37,879 nt of DNA from NCBI RefSeq assembly GCF_002802965.1, contig NZ_NXGA01000001.1, positions 2,771,277 through 2,809,155 of the forward strand, read 5' to 3'. Source of the DNA: Sporolactobacillus pectinivorans. GTDB lineage: Bacteria; Bacillota; Bacilli; Bacillales; Sporolactobacillaceae. Numbering within the stretch: the stretch's first letter is position 1; every line of letters begins with the position of its first letter. Both the position numbers and the translations under genes were made by a program. Below are positions 23,416 through 31,367 of the stretch, one piece after another. Below the pieces are notes generated by a model. The model saw nothing but the letters and a program-made list of their open reading frames with translations, had not been told where the DNA came from and did not search any database.

Positions 23416-23910
23416 GTGACGGACAAGACGCGGTTAATCATTAAAAATAGCAGTTGTCAGTATGGGTCTGGTAAGCTGCGACAGGTAATCTATCACACCC
23501 TAACGAATTCCTCAGAAATTACACGGTGTTTTGCAGATCTTCTTCCAGAAGATAAGGAGGGCGCGTCAATTAAGAAGTTGCAAGTTCACGGATTGAAAAC
23601 AGCCATGATTGGCGATGGTATTAATGATGCCTCCGCTCTTGCAAATGCCAATCTTGGTTTTGCTTTGGGAGGTTCAGGGACCGTTACAGCAGTGGAACCG
23701 GTTGACATTGTTCGCATGGCTGATAGTCTGACCAAATTCCTTAAAGACTTTCTACTTAGAGAGAAATTATTAAAAAAAATATTATCTTTGCTCTGTTCGT
23801 GAAAGCAGCTGCACTGTTTCCAATCTTTCCGGGATAGTTGACACTTTGGTTTGTTGTATTCACCGATACGGGAGCTGCCTACTTGTTATTCTAATAGCTT
23901 ACTACTTTTC
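23416..23910 (+). pseudogene. C-terminal remnant of a heavy-metal P-type ATPase
   Basis: From about 23510 the frame reads [10 protein letters not shown], then [20 protein letters not shown] with the P-type hinge motif GDGIND, and [15 protein letters not shown], typical of CadA/ZntA-like (P1B) pumps. After 23770 the match moves to another frame, [19 protein letters not shown], where a TAG replaces the expected Trp, and LTLWFVVFTDTGAAYLL continues the last helices. The phosphorylation DKTG domain and all earlier parts are missing. The first 30 or so codons of the open frame do not resemble the family. Confidence 0.85.
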
Positions 23911-23998
23911 AAAGTAAAAAATTAAGCTGAAGGAAATCTGCAGATGGTAACTGTAGGTTTTCAGCCTCTTACAAAAGGTGAATCAGGTGAATAAAACA

Positions 23999-24045
23999 TA
24001 GTCTCCCTAAAGTTGACTGTCTATCAGTCAGCGTTAAGGAGACTA
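23999..24045. terminator. Long hairpin after the universal stress gene
   Basis: TAGTCTCC pairs with GGAGACTA, TAA with TTA and TGACTG with CAGTCA around a TCTAT loop, giving 17 pairs broken by two symmetric internal loops. It lies 18 bases past the USP stop on the minus strand, followed there by TGTTTTATT. Confidence 0.65.
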
Positions 24046-24062
24046 ATGTTTATCGGTTTTGA

Positions 24063-24536
24063 TTAGCGAACAATAAATACAGAACACGGGGCTAATCGAG
24101 CTATATAAGAGGACTGACTCCCGATACCAATCAGATAGCGATCTAATTTACTGGTTCCCGTGGCACCGCAAACAATCAGATCACAATGATACTTCGGAAT
24201 AACCTTCTCGATAATAGCTGAGCCGGGCGAATCTTCACCTGTAATACTCTTTACGTCTTTAACGCCTTCGCTTTGTGCCATTTTTTTTAATACATTGACA
24301 CGATTAGCAAGCTCCGCTCTTATATTGTGAATCGACGGTGTAAAGGTTTTAAAGGCTTCAAGAGTGGCTGTGTTCAAATATGAAACGATCAGCAGAGAAG
24401 CATCGAATTTCTTTGCCAAATCGAGAGCCACCTTGAATGCTTTAGTAGCCTCTTTTGATTCATCGACCGCAACCAAAATATTCTGATAAGAAATTTCTCC
24501 ATCTTCATTTATTGGATTGGATATTTTTTCTGACAT
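24063..24536 (-). CDS. Universal stress protein, UspA family
   Basis: This is a 157-residue cytoplasmic USP-domain protein. The first strand NILVAVDESKEATKAFKVAL (19-38) has the conserved ValAsp pair contacting adenine, and GATGTSKLDRYLIGIGSQSS (124-143) is close to the ATP-phosphate motif G-x-x-G-x9-G-S, with two extra residues before the final Gly-Ser. The end APCSVFIVR is canonical. So nucleotide binding is likely, but the motif spacing is slightly off. No clear ribosome binding site was found close to the ATG. It lies 47 bases downstream of the ImmA-like gene and may share its transcript. Confidence 0.9.
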   Translation of the reverse strand: MSEKISNPINEDGEISYQNILVAVDESKEATKAFKVALDLAKKFDASLLIVSYLNTATLEAFKTFTPSIHNIRAELANRVNVLKKMAQSEGVKDVKSITGEDSPGSAIIEKVIPKYHCDLIVCGATGTSKLDRYLIGIGSQSSYIARLAPCSVFIVR

Positions 24537-24583
24537 ATTACCAGACTCCTAACTTAATTGTATAGTAACAAGCTCACCAAAAG

Positions 24584-25075
24584 TTATAAAGTTTCAGAAT
24601 TTTCCTTAGCCATTTGATTCAACCGCACGTTTACCCTTTGTAGAGAAACTTGAAAAACATCTGCCATTTGTTCAACAGAGTAGTTTTGAAGTATGAACTC
24701 CCTGACCATTGGATCAGGCATGAGCAACTGATAAGCAAACCAATCTGCCTCTGATTCTTTCTTAGGAAGCACATCAGACGAATAGCGGTTTGGGCAATAT
24801 AATTGACCACTCTTGCACTGAGAAAAGTGAAGATAATAATGACCAAGTAAATGGGCAAGGATAAATCGCTGTGTTCTTTGATCGTGATTAGCTGTCAGAT
24901 AAAAATATACACCCCTTTTATTTTTCTTAGCGATAGCAAAGATATTTCTGAATTCAAAGTCCGCGTGAAAGACATTAATATTCTCCCTTAGGGCAATGCG
25001 CATTGGATTAACCGGCATTGGGTCCTTTTCAATTAAATTCTTCACCTTTTTCGTGATTCTTTCTTCTGTCAACAT
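24584..25075 (-). CDS. ImmA/IrrE-like protein with altered zinc-protease motif
   Basis: This 163-residue protein has the ImmA/IrrE (peptidase M78-like) fold: RTQRFILAHLLGHYYLHF at about 68-85, then ESEADWFAYQLLMPD (107-121) with the third zinc ligand at about Glu107, and a C-terminal helix set FQVSLQRVNVRL. The family motif is HExGH; here it is His75-Leu-Leu-Gly-His79, codon TTA where GAA/GAG is expected, so the general-base glutamate is gone while all three metal ligands remain. The reading frame is otherwise intact. It stands downstream of an XRE regulator gene, as ImmA stands beside ImmR in mobile elements. It may be a non-catalytic binding protein. Confidence 0.85.
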   Translation of the reverse strand: MLTEERITKKVKNLIEKDPMPVNPMRIALRENINVFHADFEFRNIFAIAKKNKRGVYFYLTANHDQRTQRFILAHLLGHYYLHFSQCKSGQLYCPNRYSSDVLPKKESEADWFAYQLLMPDPMVREFILQNYSVEQMADVFQVSLQRVNVRLNQMAKENSETL

Positions 25076-25226
25076 TTCGGATCACCTTTTATGGCTGATT
25101 CTTACAATCACAAAGTTATTAAAGTGTCTATCTCCATTGACCGATAAACTGATCGAAACGTATAAGATCGATTTTTCCTGACCCTGTACACACAATGTTT
25201 GGAAAGTTTTAAAGAAAATTTGGGTG

Positions 25227-25562
25227 TTACTTATTCGTGATTAAAGTAATTGAATGTGCTGAAATAACAATCTTAACGCCTAAACCCTTCGAAATTTTCA
25301 TAAGAGTGTCTAAAGAGATACGATTCCAACCATTTTCTATTCGGGAAATCAGGCTTTGGTTGACTGAGAGTAAGTCTGCCATTTCTTTCTGGGAACATTT
25401 TCTTTTTCTCCGTAGATGTACGAATTGAGCAGCAAGGCTGTGCGTATCAACAGTTTTATTACGCATTTCTTTAATTTTTGCCCGGCACTCATTCAGATAT
25501 TCTTCCCATGGTTTCTTAGCCTTTACATTTCCTGCATATCTGTATTTTGAACGAGAATGCAT
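25227..25562 (-). CDS. XRE-family DNA-binding regulator
   Basis: This 111-residue protein has a charged N-terminal part (1-45) and a Cro/CI-type helix-turn-helix at about 48-95 (LRRKRKCSQKEMADLLSVNQ, then SLISRIENGWNRISLDTLMK). The sequence after it, ISKGLGVKIVIS, resembles HigA-like antitoxins as well as phage-type repressors. AAGGGA is 9 bases before the ATG. It precedes the ImmA-like gene by 151 bases on the same strand. The pairing suggests an ImmR/ImmA-type regulatory pair; an antitoxin role is less likely because no RelE/HigB-like toxin is adjacent. Confidence 0.85.
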   Translation of the reverse strand: MHSRSKYRYAGNVKAKKPWEEYLNECRAKIKEMRNKTVDTHSLAAQFVHLRRKRKCSQKEMADLLSVNQSLISRIENGWNRISLDTLMKISKGLGVKIVISAHSITLITNK

Positions 25563-25607
25563 ACATCACAGTCCCTTCCCATATTCAATATCCAACTATC
25601 AGTGGAT

Positions 25608-25639
25608 AAAAAAACCCCGTACGAACCGTGTACTGGGGG
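25608..25639 (-). terminator. Rho-independent terminator of mntH
   Basis: Read on the minus strand, CCCC-A-GTAC, a 7-base loop and GTAC-GGGG are followed by seven T. One bulged base interrupts the 8-bp stem. It lies 27 bases past the mntH stop. Confidence 0.9.
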
Positions 25640-25665
25640 ACCTAAACCAGACCATATGTTGATGA

Positions 25666-26997
25666 TCAGGCAAAAGTTTGATAGACCAGAAATACGTTCA
25701 AGCAGATAACCACTCCGGCAACCGCCCAAGCCATGATTGTTGTCAGTTTGTGGTTAACCATCTGACCCATGATTCTTTCTTTGCTCGTAAAGATCACAAG
25801 CGGAATAATGGCCAGTGCAATACCAAAGGACAAAACAACCTGACTCATGACCAGCGCGTTTGTCGCATTGGAACCTGAAACAATGATGGCGAGCGGTGGA
25901 ATCATCGAGCAAATACGCCGGATAAAAATGGGTATTCTTTTATGGATAAAGCCCTGCATCATAATATCTCCGGCCAGTGTCCCAACACATGAACTGGACA
26001 GCCCGGCTGCCAGCAATCCGACACCAAACAGAAGAGAGGCACTTGGGGCGATATAAACACCGAATTCTTTAAAAGCCACGCCCAAATCTGAAATCACGAT
26101 GTGTCCGAAGAACGTCGAAGCAGCGACAGCCAGCATGAGGGCATTTACCACACCAGCTATGATCATAGCAATCAAAATATCAACCATTTCAAAGTGGAAA
26201 ATCTTTTTCCTTTCTTCCGGCGTCTGGCCAATCACTCTTCTGCACGTTAAACCCGAGTGCATGTAAATGGCGTGGGGCATGACGGTCGCCCCCAAAATGC
26301 CGGCAGCAAGCAAAATACTGGCTGCTCCCTGGAAGTGCGGTACGAATCCGGACATGAGCGGTGCAAACTGAGGTAATGAAAACGCAATTTCGCAGCTAAA
26401 CGCGATCACTATGATGAAAACCATGGTTGCGATAGCCATTTCCAAGGGGCGGAAGCCTTTGATCTGAAAAAAGAGAATAAGCAGGACACTAATCGCAGTT
26501 AAAATGGCTGCTGGAATCATGGGAAGGCCAAAGACAAAGTGAAAGCCAAGCGCAGCACCGATAAATTCAGCCAAGTCAGTCGCCATGACCATAATTTCGC
26601 CTTGAACCCAATAAAAAAATGCAACGCCCGGTTTCCACTCATCGCGTAGGATTTCTGGCAAATTACGCGAGGTGGCAATCCCGAGTTTCGACGATAAAGT
26701 CTGAATCAAAATCGCCATCAGGTTGGAAACGATAACGACCCACAGCAACAAATAGCCGTACTGTGATCCCCCCTGAATATTCGTGGCGTAGTTGCCTGGA
26801 TCAATATAGGCTACTGCAGCAATAAAGGCTGGCCCGAGGAATGGCAGCGTCTGTCGCCAGCCTTTTTTCTTTCCAATAGCCGTTTTGAAGGATTCAGAGT
26901 GCTCCCGCCTCTTAAACCTTGGTAGTGCTCCCGCTGCAGACCCGCTGTCAGCTACCGCTGCCATGATCGACTGTTCGTCTTCTTTTTTGTAAGACAT
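25666..26997 (-). CDS. mntH: NRAMP-family divalent metal (Mn2+/Fe2+) transporter MntH
   Basis: This is a 443-residue proton-coupled manganese/iron importer of the cytoplasmic membrane. The metal-binding motif of helix 1 is AYIDPGNYATN (DPGN at 66-69), that of helix 6 is VMPHAIYMHS (Met240-Pro-His242), and the loop GQTPEER follows as in other MntH proteins. Eleven helices fit. The hydrophilic N-terminal 45 residues are typical of Gram-positive MntH. AGGAGG is 10 bases upstream of the ATG. It has its own promoter (27064-27092) and terminator, so it is a single-gene unit. An inverted repeat in the leader (27031-27048) is a candidate site for a metal-responsive repressor such as MntR. Confidence 0.95.
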   Translation of the reverse strand: MSYKKEDEQSIMAAVADSGSAAGALPRFKRREHSESFKTAIGKKKGWRQTLPFLGPAFIAAVAYIDPGNYATNIQGGSQYGYLLLWVVIVSNLMAILIQTLSSKLGIATSRNLPEILRDEWKPGVAFFYWVQGEIMVMATDLAEFIGAALGFHFVFGLPMIPAAILTAISVLLILFFQIKGFRPLEMAIATMVFIIVIAFSCEIAFSLPQFAPLMSGFVPHFQGAASILLAAGILGATVMPHAIYMHSGLTCRRVIGQTPEERKKIFHFEMVDILIAMIIAGVVNALMLAVAASTFFGHIVISDLGVAFKEFGVYIAPSASLLFGVGLLAAGLSSSCVGTLAGDIMMQGFIHKRIPIFIRRICSMIPPLAIIVSGSNATNALVMSQVVLSFGIALAIIPLVIFTSKERIMGQMVNHKLTTIMAWAVAGVVICLNVFLVYQTFA

Positions 26998-27030
26998 TTA
27001 TTCTGGCCTCCTATTTGCTTAATGAAGAAA

Positions 27031-27048
27031 AGTTTCTATAAAGAAACT
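27031..27048. promoter_or_regulatory. Inverted repeat in the mntH leader, possible operator
   Basis: AGTTTCT-ATAA-AGAAACT lies roughly 10-27 bases after the predicted mntH start point. Position suits a repressor site. It does not closely match the Bacillus MntR box known to me, so the regulator is open. Confidence 0.45.
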
Positions 27049-27063
27049 CTTCTTCCTGATTTC

Positions 27064-27092
27064 AATATATAGCGTCTCTGCCCAAATTGCAA
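27064..27092 (-). promoter_or_regulatory. mntH promoter
   Basis: On the minus strand TTGCAA (27087-27092), a 17-base spacer and TATATT (27064-27069) form a vegetative-type promoter about 70 bases before the ATG. Confidence 0.7.
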
Positions 27093-27130
27093 CCCTAAAA
27101 TTAATAACGGCTTTCATCCTTTCACAAATA

Positions 27131-27165
27131 AAAACAGTGAACAAAATAGACGTGTTCACTGTTTT
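27131..27165. terminator. Bidirectional hairpin between mntH and the membrane-protein gene
   Basis: AAAACAGTGAAC (27131-27142) and GTTCACTGTTTT (27154-27165) pair perfectly (12 bp) around an 11-base loop. It lies upstream of mntH and 150 bases past the stop of the next minus-strand gene, so it insulates mntH. Confidence 0.75.
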
Positions 27166-27316
27166 CAAATCGTTTATATTGTTTTTTTAGCTGGATCATC
27201 GACATGACTTCCATAGGCATTTATACATCATGCCTGATTTGGTCCATTCTAATCCCCTTCAAAGAAATCGATTCGGTAACAAATGTAGGCGAGCCCTTTG
27301 AAGGGGTATGGACATT

Positions 27317-27652
27317 TCAGTTATTACGCCTATCCGTTGGTTTTGTGTCATCTCTCCCTTTACGTTCATGTTTATCGTATATTTCTGACAAGGTGTGAGG
27401 CAACTCTTGGTGTTTGTTAAAAACTTGCTGCAAATCAGAAACCTTCCCCATATCGGAACGTCGTCGGACTAGTGTAACGAATAGCCTGAATACAAAAAAA
27501 TAAATAAAAGAGACGATTCCTATTCCTCCAATGTTGATTAAGGGCCATTTCCCTACAAAAACGGAGATAATAGTAACGATAACTACAATTAACACCGCAA
27601 ACAACAGCGCTTCAAAAAGTATTTTCCGCATGATTTTTAACCGGACTTTCAT
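27317..27652 (-). CDS. Two-helix membrane protein of unknown function
   Basis: This is a 111-residue protein. A short basic N-terminus is followed by two hydrophobic helices (about 10-33, ILFEALLFAVLIVVIVTIIS, and about 38-62, INIGGIGIVSFIYFFVFRLF) and a charged, soluble C-terminal tail of about 50 residues ending KGRDDTKPTDRRNN. AAGGGGG lies about 9 bases before the ATG, and a consensus promoter stands at 27682-27710, so expression is likely. I recognise no family. A Fur-like box some 150 bases upstream of its start raises a possible link to iron. Confidence 0.75.
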   Translation of the reverse strand: MKVRLKIMRKILFEALLFAVLIVVIVTIISVFVGKWPLINIGGIGIVSFIYFFVFRLFVTLVRRRSDMGKVSDLQQVFNKHQELPHTLSEIYDKHERKGRDDTKPTDRRNN

Positions 27653-27681
27653 GATATTTCACCCCCTTATGGTTATGTTAA

Positions 27682-27710
27682 GTATTAAATTGTTATAGTT
27701 ATTATGTCAA
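27682..27710 (-). promoter_or_regulatory. Promoter of the two-helix membrane-protein gene
   Basis: On the minus strand TTGACA (27705-27710), 17 bases and TAATAC (27682-27687). Confidence 0.8.
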
Positions 27711-27800
27711 TATTAATATAAAGTAAATTTGTCTTTACCAAGCAGAATATTTCAGAATAAAAAAGCAGAACGCAATAAAATACATTGATGCTCAGGCAAT

Positions 27801-27819
27801 GATAGTGATTATCATTATC
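27801..27819. promoter_or_regulatory. Fur-like box
   Basis: GATAGTGATTATCATTATC matches the classical 19-bp Fur consensus (GATAATGATAATCATTATC) at 17 of 19 positions, and TGATAGT-G-ATTATCA gives the 7-1-7 symmetry of Bacillus sites with one mismatch. It sits between the divergent membrane-protein gene and the VIT genes, about 65 bases upstream of the likely VIT -35 box, so which gene it controls is uncertain; PerR or MntR could also use such a sequence. Confidence 0.7.
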
Positions 27820-27883
27820 TGTTTAAGATTTAATCGATTTTGATTTTTATTATCAATTATAAAAATAAATGAGAACAAAATAC

Positions 27884-27911
27884 TTGAAATTGAGTAAACT
27901 GGTGCTACAAT
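27884..27911 (+). promoter_or_regulatory. Promoter of the VIT operon with leader hairpin
   Basis: TTGAAA (27884-27889), 16 bases and TACAAT (27906-27911). The leader of about 115 bases that follows contains the perfect hairpin TTTCTGCA-TC-TGCAGAAA (27953-27970); its role is unknown. Confidence 0.6.
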
Positions 27912-28034
27912 TTAGTCTAATGAATGACTTGTTCCCTAATGCAAATTACGGGTTTCTGCATCTGCAGAAATTTGTGTATTGATAGATTTACAGACCTTTT
28001 ACATCTTTATATTTTTTGAAGGGAGAAAGTGTAA

Positions 28035-28802
28035 ATGACTGACATATCAACTAATAAACCTTGCCAATCGGCTGTCGAACCTAAAAAAACATGGTTACAG
28101 AAAATAAATATATTTCACGTAAACACAAATAAAAAAATTTCTCTGGCACAGAAAATCAATGTACTCCGTGCCAGTGTGATGGGTGCAAATGACGGGATTA
28201 TTTCGGTAGCTGGAATTGTCTTAGGGGTTGCCGGTGCAACGAGTAATAATTTTGCCATTTTCATTTCCGGTATCGGCGGGCTGCTTGCGGGAAATATTTC
28301 GATGGCTATGGGCGAGTACGTCTCTGTACATTCACAGAGAGATGCGCAGCAAAAGGCGACTGTTGAAGAGACTCAATTATTGGAAACCCATTACGATCAA
28401 CAATGTCAATTTATTTCAAACAAGTTAATTAAGTCCGGTATCTCCTCTGAGTTATCAGAAAAGGCGGCTCAGGAAATGATGGCAAAGGATCCGTTAGTGA
28501 CAGTCGTCCGTGAAAAGTATGGGTTTGATCCAAACGAATTTACAAGTCCTTTTGCTGCTGCATTGGCCTCAATGTTGTCCTTTACAGCTGGGGCATTACT
28601 GCCGCTGGGCGCGATCACACTGTTTCCTGCCCAGTGGAGAATCGCTGGGACGGGGTTTGCAGTTTTTTTCGCCTTGATCATTACGGGTTACAGTGCCGCA
28701 GTTTTAGGGCATGCAAACAAAAAACGTGGCGTTGTCCGCAATACCTTTGCAGGATTGTTGACGATGCTTGTCACCTATTTCATCGGAAGTCTGTTTGCTT
28801 AA
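28035..28802 (+). CDS. VIT1/CCC1-family iron/manganese transporter (first of two)
   Basis: This is a 255-residue membrane protein of the vacuolar iron transporter family. In bacteria such proteins export or detoxify Fe2+/Mn2+. After a 45-residue hydrophilic start, the first helix motif LRASVMGANDGIISVAGIVL (48-67) and GGLLAGNISMAMGEYVSVHS (about 90-109) are canonical. Next comes a charged cytosolic segment rich in Glu/Gln (EETQLLETHYDQQ), the metal-binding region of the family, then three more helices. GAAGGGAGA precedes the ATG by 8 or 9 bases. It is followed by a paralogue 18 bases downstream. A Fur-like box upstream of the promoter suggests metal control. Confidence 0.93.
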   Translation: MTDISTNKPCQSAVEPKKTWLQKINIFHVNTNKKISLAQKINVLRASVMGANDGIISVAGIVLGVAGATSNNFAIFISGIGGLLAGNISMAMGEYVSVHSQRDAQQKATVEETQLLETHYDQQCQFISNKLIKSGISSELSEKAAQEMMAKDPLVTVVREKYGFDPNEFTSPFAAALASMLSFTAGALLPLGAITLFPAQWRIAGTGFAVFFALIITGYSAAVLGHANKKRGVVRNTFAGLLTMLVTYFIGSLFA

Positions 28803-28820
28803 TACAGGGAGGAGCCGTTC

Positions 28821-29510
28821 ATGCTATTTAAAAAAACAAAAAAGGTTCAAACAATGGAAGAAAAGTTAAATACATTGAGAGCAGGAGTACTTGGCTCCAA
28901 TGATGGTATTTTAACCGTTGTCGGCGTGCTGTTCAGTGTAGGGGCGGCAACGACCAATCACTTTACGATTTTTATTGCCGGTTTGTCTGATCTGATCGCG
29001 TGTGCCTTTTCTATGGCTGCAGGCGAATACGCATCTGTCAGTACACAGAAAGACACAGAAAAAGCGGTTGTGACCAATGAACAGACGCTGATCGGTACGA
29101 ACTATGAGCATCAACTGCAACATGTCACAAGTTATTATCAGGACAAGGGGGTCACTCCAGAAACGGCAGCAGCAATCGCACAGGAATTAATGAAACAAAG
29201 CCCGTTGCAAACCGTTGTCAATGTGAAGCACAATATTCATCTGGGACATTATGTGAATCCGTGGTTTGCTGCATTGGCTTCCCTGTTTTCCGCAGGATTA
29301 GGCGGCTGTCTCCCCCTGCTGGCCATCACTTTTCTGCCAACAAGTTACCAATGGCCCGGAACAATTATGGCGGTTGTTCTCTCTGTGGCGCTGACAGGCT
29401 ATATGAGTGCCAAGCTTGGCCGCGGATTTATAAAAAAAGCCATCATCCGGAATGTGATCATAGGCATTATAACGATGTTTATTCACTACTATGTCGGAAT
29501 TTTGATCTGA
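28821..29510 (+). CDS. VIT1/CCC1-family iron/manganese transporter (second of two)
   Basis: This is a 229-residue paralogue of the preceding gene, lacking most of its N-terminal extension. LRAGVLGSNDGILTVVGVLF (22-41), then LIACAFSMAAGEYASVSTQK, mirror the same helix motifs; the charged middle segment is ANDEQ-poor but still Glu/Gln-rich (EQTLIGTNYEHQLQH). GGGAGGAG is 6 bases before the ATG. The two genes are co-transcribed (18-base gap) and end at a strong hairpin at 29552. VIT proteins act as homodimers, so co-expression of two diverged copies would allow a heterodimer; that is inference. Confidence 0.92.
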   Translation: MLFKKTKKVQTMEEKLNTLRAGVLGSNDGILTVVGVLFSVGAATTNHFTIFIAGLSDLIACAFSMAAGEYASVSTQKDTEKAVVTNEQTLIGTNYEHQLQHVTSYYQDKGVTPETAAAIAQELMKQSPLQTVVNVKHNIHLGHYVNPWFAALASLFSAGLGGCLPLLAITFLPTSYQWPGTIMAVVLSVALTGYMSAKLGRGFIKKAIIRNVIIGIITMFIHYYVGILI

Positions 29511-29551
29511 TTCTGCGATGATACAGCCACTTTTAAAGTTACAAACAAATG

Positions 29552-29601
29552 AAAGGGGACAGTACATGCGAATGATTTACATTGCATATACTGTCCCCTT
29601 T
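29552..29601. terminator. Bidirectional terminator between the VIT and zinc-transport operons
   Basis: AAAGGGGACAGTA (29552-29564) and TACTGTCCCCTTT (29589-29601) pair perfectly; inside, ATGC/GCAT and AATG/CATT extend the stem around a small loop. It lies between two convergent operons. Confidence 0.8.
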
Positions 29602-29617
29602 GTATAAGTATTATCAA

Positions 29618-30484
29618 TCAAACATGAAAATTTTCAAGCGTATTTTTCTCCTTTTGGTGCGTCTCCATGAGATGTACACGTTTCTTAAAAATATGCTGTG
29701 ACATACGCGCAAAACAATAAAAAATTGCACCAATAATGCAAACAAAGAAGCCAATCGGCCATCCTGTCGTGTAAGCTAACAAAATCGCTGCCCAGATATC
29801 GACCAATGAAAAAACGAGAGACAGTCGGAGTGTAGCAGCAGGATGGCGCGTCAAATGCACACTGGCCGCGTTTGGTACGATCAACAAGCTAAAGCAGAGC
29901 AAAGCCCCCACCATAGGCACAATGACAGCCGAAGCCAGTGCGACAATGAGAAGTAGACAGATTTCCAGTATTTTGACCGGAATGCCTCGCGCTTCTGCCA
30001 CTTCTTTTGAAATGGTCATCAGCAAAAGAGGACGGTATAGCACTGCAAGACCGAGGATGCAAATCAGCCCTACTATGGCCGTACCAGCGATCTGTCCAGA
30101 ACTGACGCCCACAATCTGCCCAAACAACAACGCATACGCTCCACTAGCATATTGATTGCTCAGTCCTAAAAACAACGCACCGATCCCTAAACCGGTAATC
30201 AGTGTCAAAGCTGTAATGACATCGTTGTGTTCCTTTTTCCCAAGTGTCCCCATGAGGAATGCGCCTCCAACCGTAAACATGACCAACCCATAAAAGGGGT
30301 CGGCATGCAACAGGACAGCCCCAGCTCCTCCTGCAAAGCCAGCTTCCGGTAGTGCATGCCCTACAAAAGCAGATCCCCGGATGACGATGAAAAATCCAAT
30401 AAAAGAGGAGATCACCGCTACCATCGTCCCGCTGATCCATGTATGCAGCATGAACGGTTGGGTAAATGCACTAAAATCAAGCAT
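29618..30484 (-). CDS. Zinc ABC transporter permease (second)
   Basis: This is a 288-residue permease of the ZnuB/MntB (ABC-3) family with about eight helices. SAFVGHALPEAGFAGGAGAV is the family signature near the N-terminus, and ARGIPVKILEICLLLIVALA is the coupling region. The open frame starts at 30553, but AGGAGAGGTGG precedes the ATG at 30484 and the family N-terminus fits it. It overlaps the end of the first permease gene by 8 bases, so it is translationally coupled. It is the last gene of the operon. Two different permeases suggest a heterodimeric channel, unlike the homodimer of E. coli ZnuB. Confidence 0.92.
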   Translation of the reverse strand: MLDFSAFTQPFMLHTWISGTMVAVISSFIGFFIVIRGSAFVGHALPEAGFAGGAGAVLLHADPFYGLVMFTVGGAFLMGTLGKKEHNDVITALTLITGLGIGALFLGLSNQYASGAYALLFGQIVGVSSGQIAGTAIVGLICILGLAVLYRPLLLMTISKEVAEARGIPVKILEICLLLIVALASAVIVPMVGALLCFSLLIVPNAASVHLTRHPAATLRLSLVFSLVDIWAAILLAYTTGWPIGFFVCIIGAIFYCFARMSQHIFKKRVHLMETHQKEKNTLENFHV

Positions 30485-31367
30485 GGGCCACCTCTCCTTT
30501 CGATGGCTTAAAAATGTGGCCATGCGGAAGACGTGTGAGCAAATAGGACACAAGTATTAGTATGCATACAAAAAAGCTGACCGGCCAGCCTCTCCCAAAT
30601 GGGGGCCAATGAAAACTATCATAGGCCAGCACAATGCCTGCCCACATGGAAAACATTCCCAGAATGGCTGCACACAGCATGGCATATCCGATTTTTTTTG
30701 TCAGGCGCATAGCAGTAGCTGCAGGACCAATCAACAGTGCGGTACTCAACAGCGCCCCGATGACCAATGAACTTTCCTCTACCACAAGTGCCATCAGGAT
30801 AATGAAAATAAATCGAATCAACCGTACCGGAATACTGTGTGTCATGGCAAGTTCCGAATCAATGGAAGAAAAAAGCAAAGGGCGAAAAATGATGCTCAGT
30901 GTTACTGCCGCTGCTAGAGTAAGTACAGCCAATACAGGCATTGTTGCTGTATTTATCAGGAAGACGGATCCAAACAGGATCATCATCGGCGCGCTTGCCT
31001 GGCCAGTAAAACTGGTATCTAAAAACAGAAACAGGGATTCTAGACCGAGTGCTACCGATAAGACAATACCTGTCGCTATGTCTCGCTCTTTTGCCTGATT
31101 ACCAATCGCTTCCACACCCATAGCGGAGAGGAGGCCAAAAATAAGAAATCCCCAGAGGGTGTTCACACCGAACAAAAATGTGATTGCCGCTCCCGCTCCG
31201 CCGAAATCGGAAATGGCATGACCGGCAAATGACTGGCCGCGCAAAACCACAAATACACCCATCACGCCTGAGAGAACTGCCACGATGCCTCCCATCCACA
31301 ATGCATTCAAAACCTGTGCATTTTCAAAAAAACCGGGTGCAAATACAAAACCCATCAGTCGATTCAT
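30477..31367 (-). CDS. Zinc ABC transporter permease (first)
   Basis: This is a 296-residue ABC-3 family permease with eight or nine helices. GQSFAGHAISDFGGAGAAIT and the later SIPVRLIRFIFIILMALVV match the ZnuB/AztB/MntB pattern. It starts with an ATGA overlap on the ATPase gene (31364-31367) and overlaps the second permease, so the order is binding protein, ATPase, permease, permease. It imports the metal across the cytoplasmic membrane; zinc is inferred from the Zur-like box at the operon promoter. Confidence 0.92.
   Translation of the reverse strand: MNRLMGFVFAPGFFENAQVLNALWMGGIVAVLSGVMGVFVVLRGQSFAGHAISDFGGAGAAITFLFGVNTLWGFLIFGLLSAMGVEAIGNQAKERDIATGIVLSVALGLESLFLFLDTSFTGQASAPMMILFGSVFLINTATMPVLAVLTLAAAVTLSIIFRPLLFSSIDSELAMTHSIPVRLIRFIFIILMALVVEESSLVIGALLSTALLIGPAATAMRLTKKIGYAMLCAAILGMFSMWAGIVLAYDSFHWPPFGRGWPVSFFVCILILVSYLLTRLPHGHIFKPSKGEVAHA

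Noticed and set aside
25227..25562. HigA-type antitoxin of a toxin-antitoxin pair
   Set aside because: No RelE/HigB-like toxin frame is adjacent; the neighbour is ImmA-like, which fits an ImmR-type regulator better.
27912..28034. Manganese (yybP-ykoY) riboswitch in the VIT leader
   Set aside because: Only one small hairpin is present; the conserved L1/L3 loop sequences of that class are not visible.
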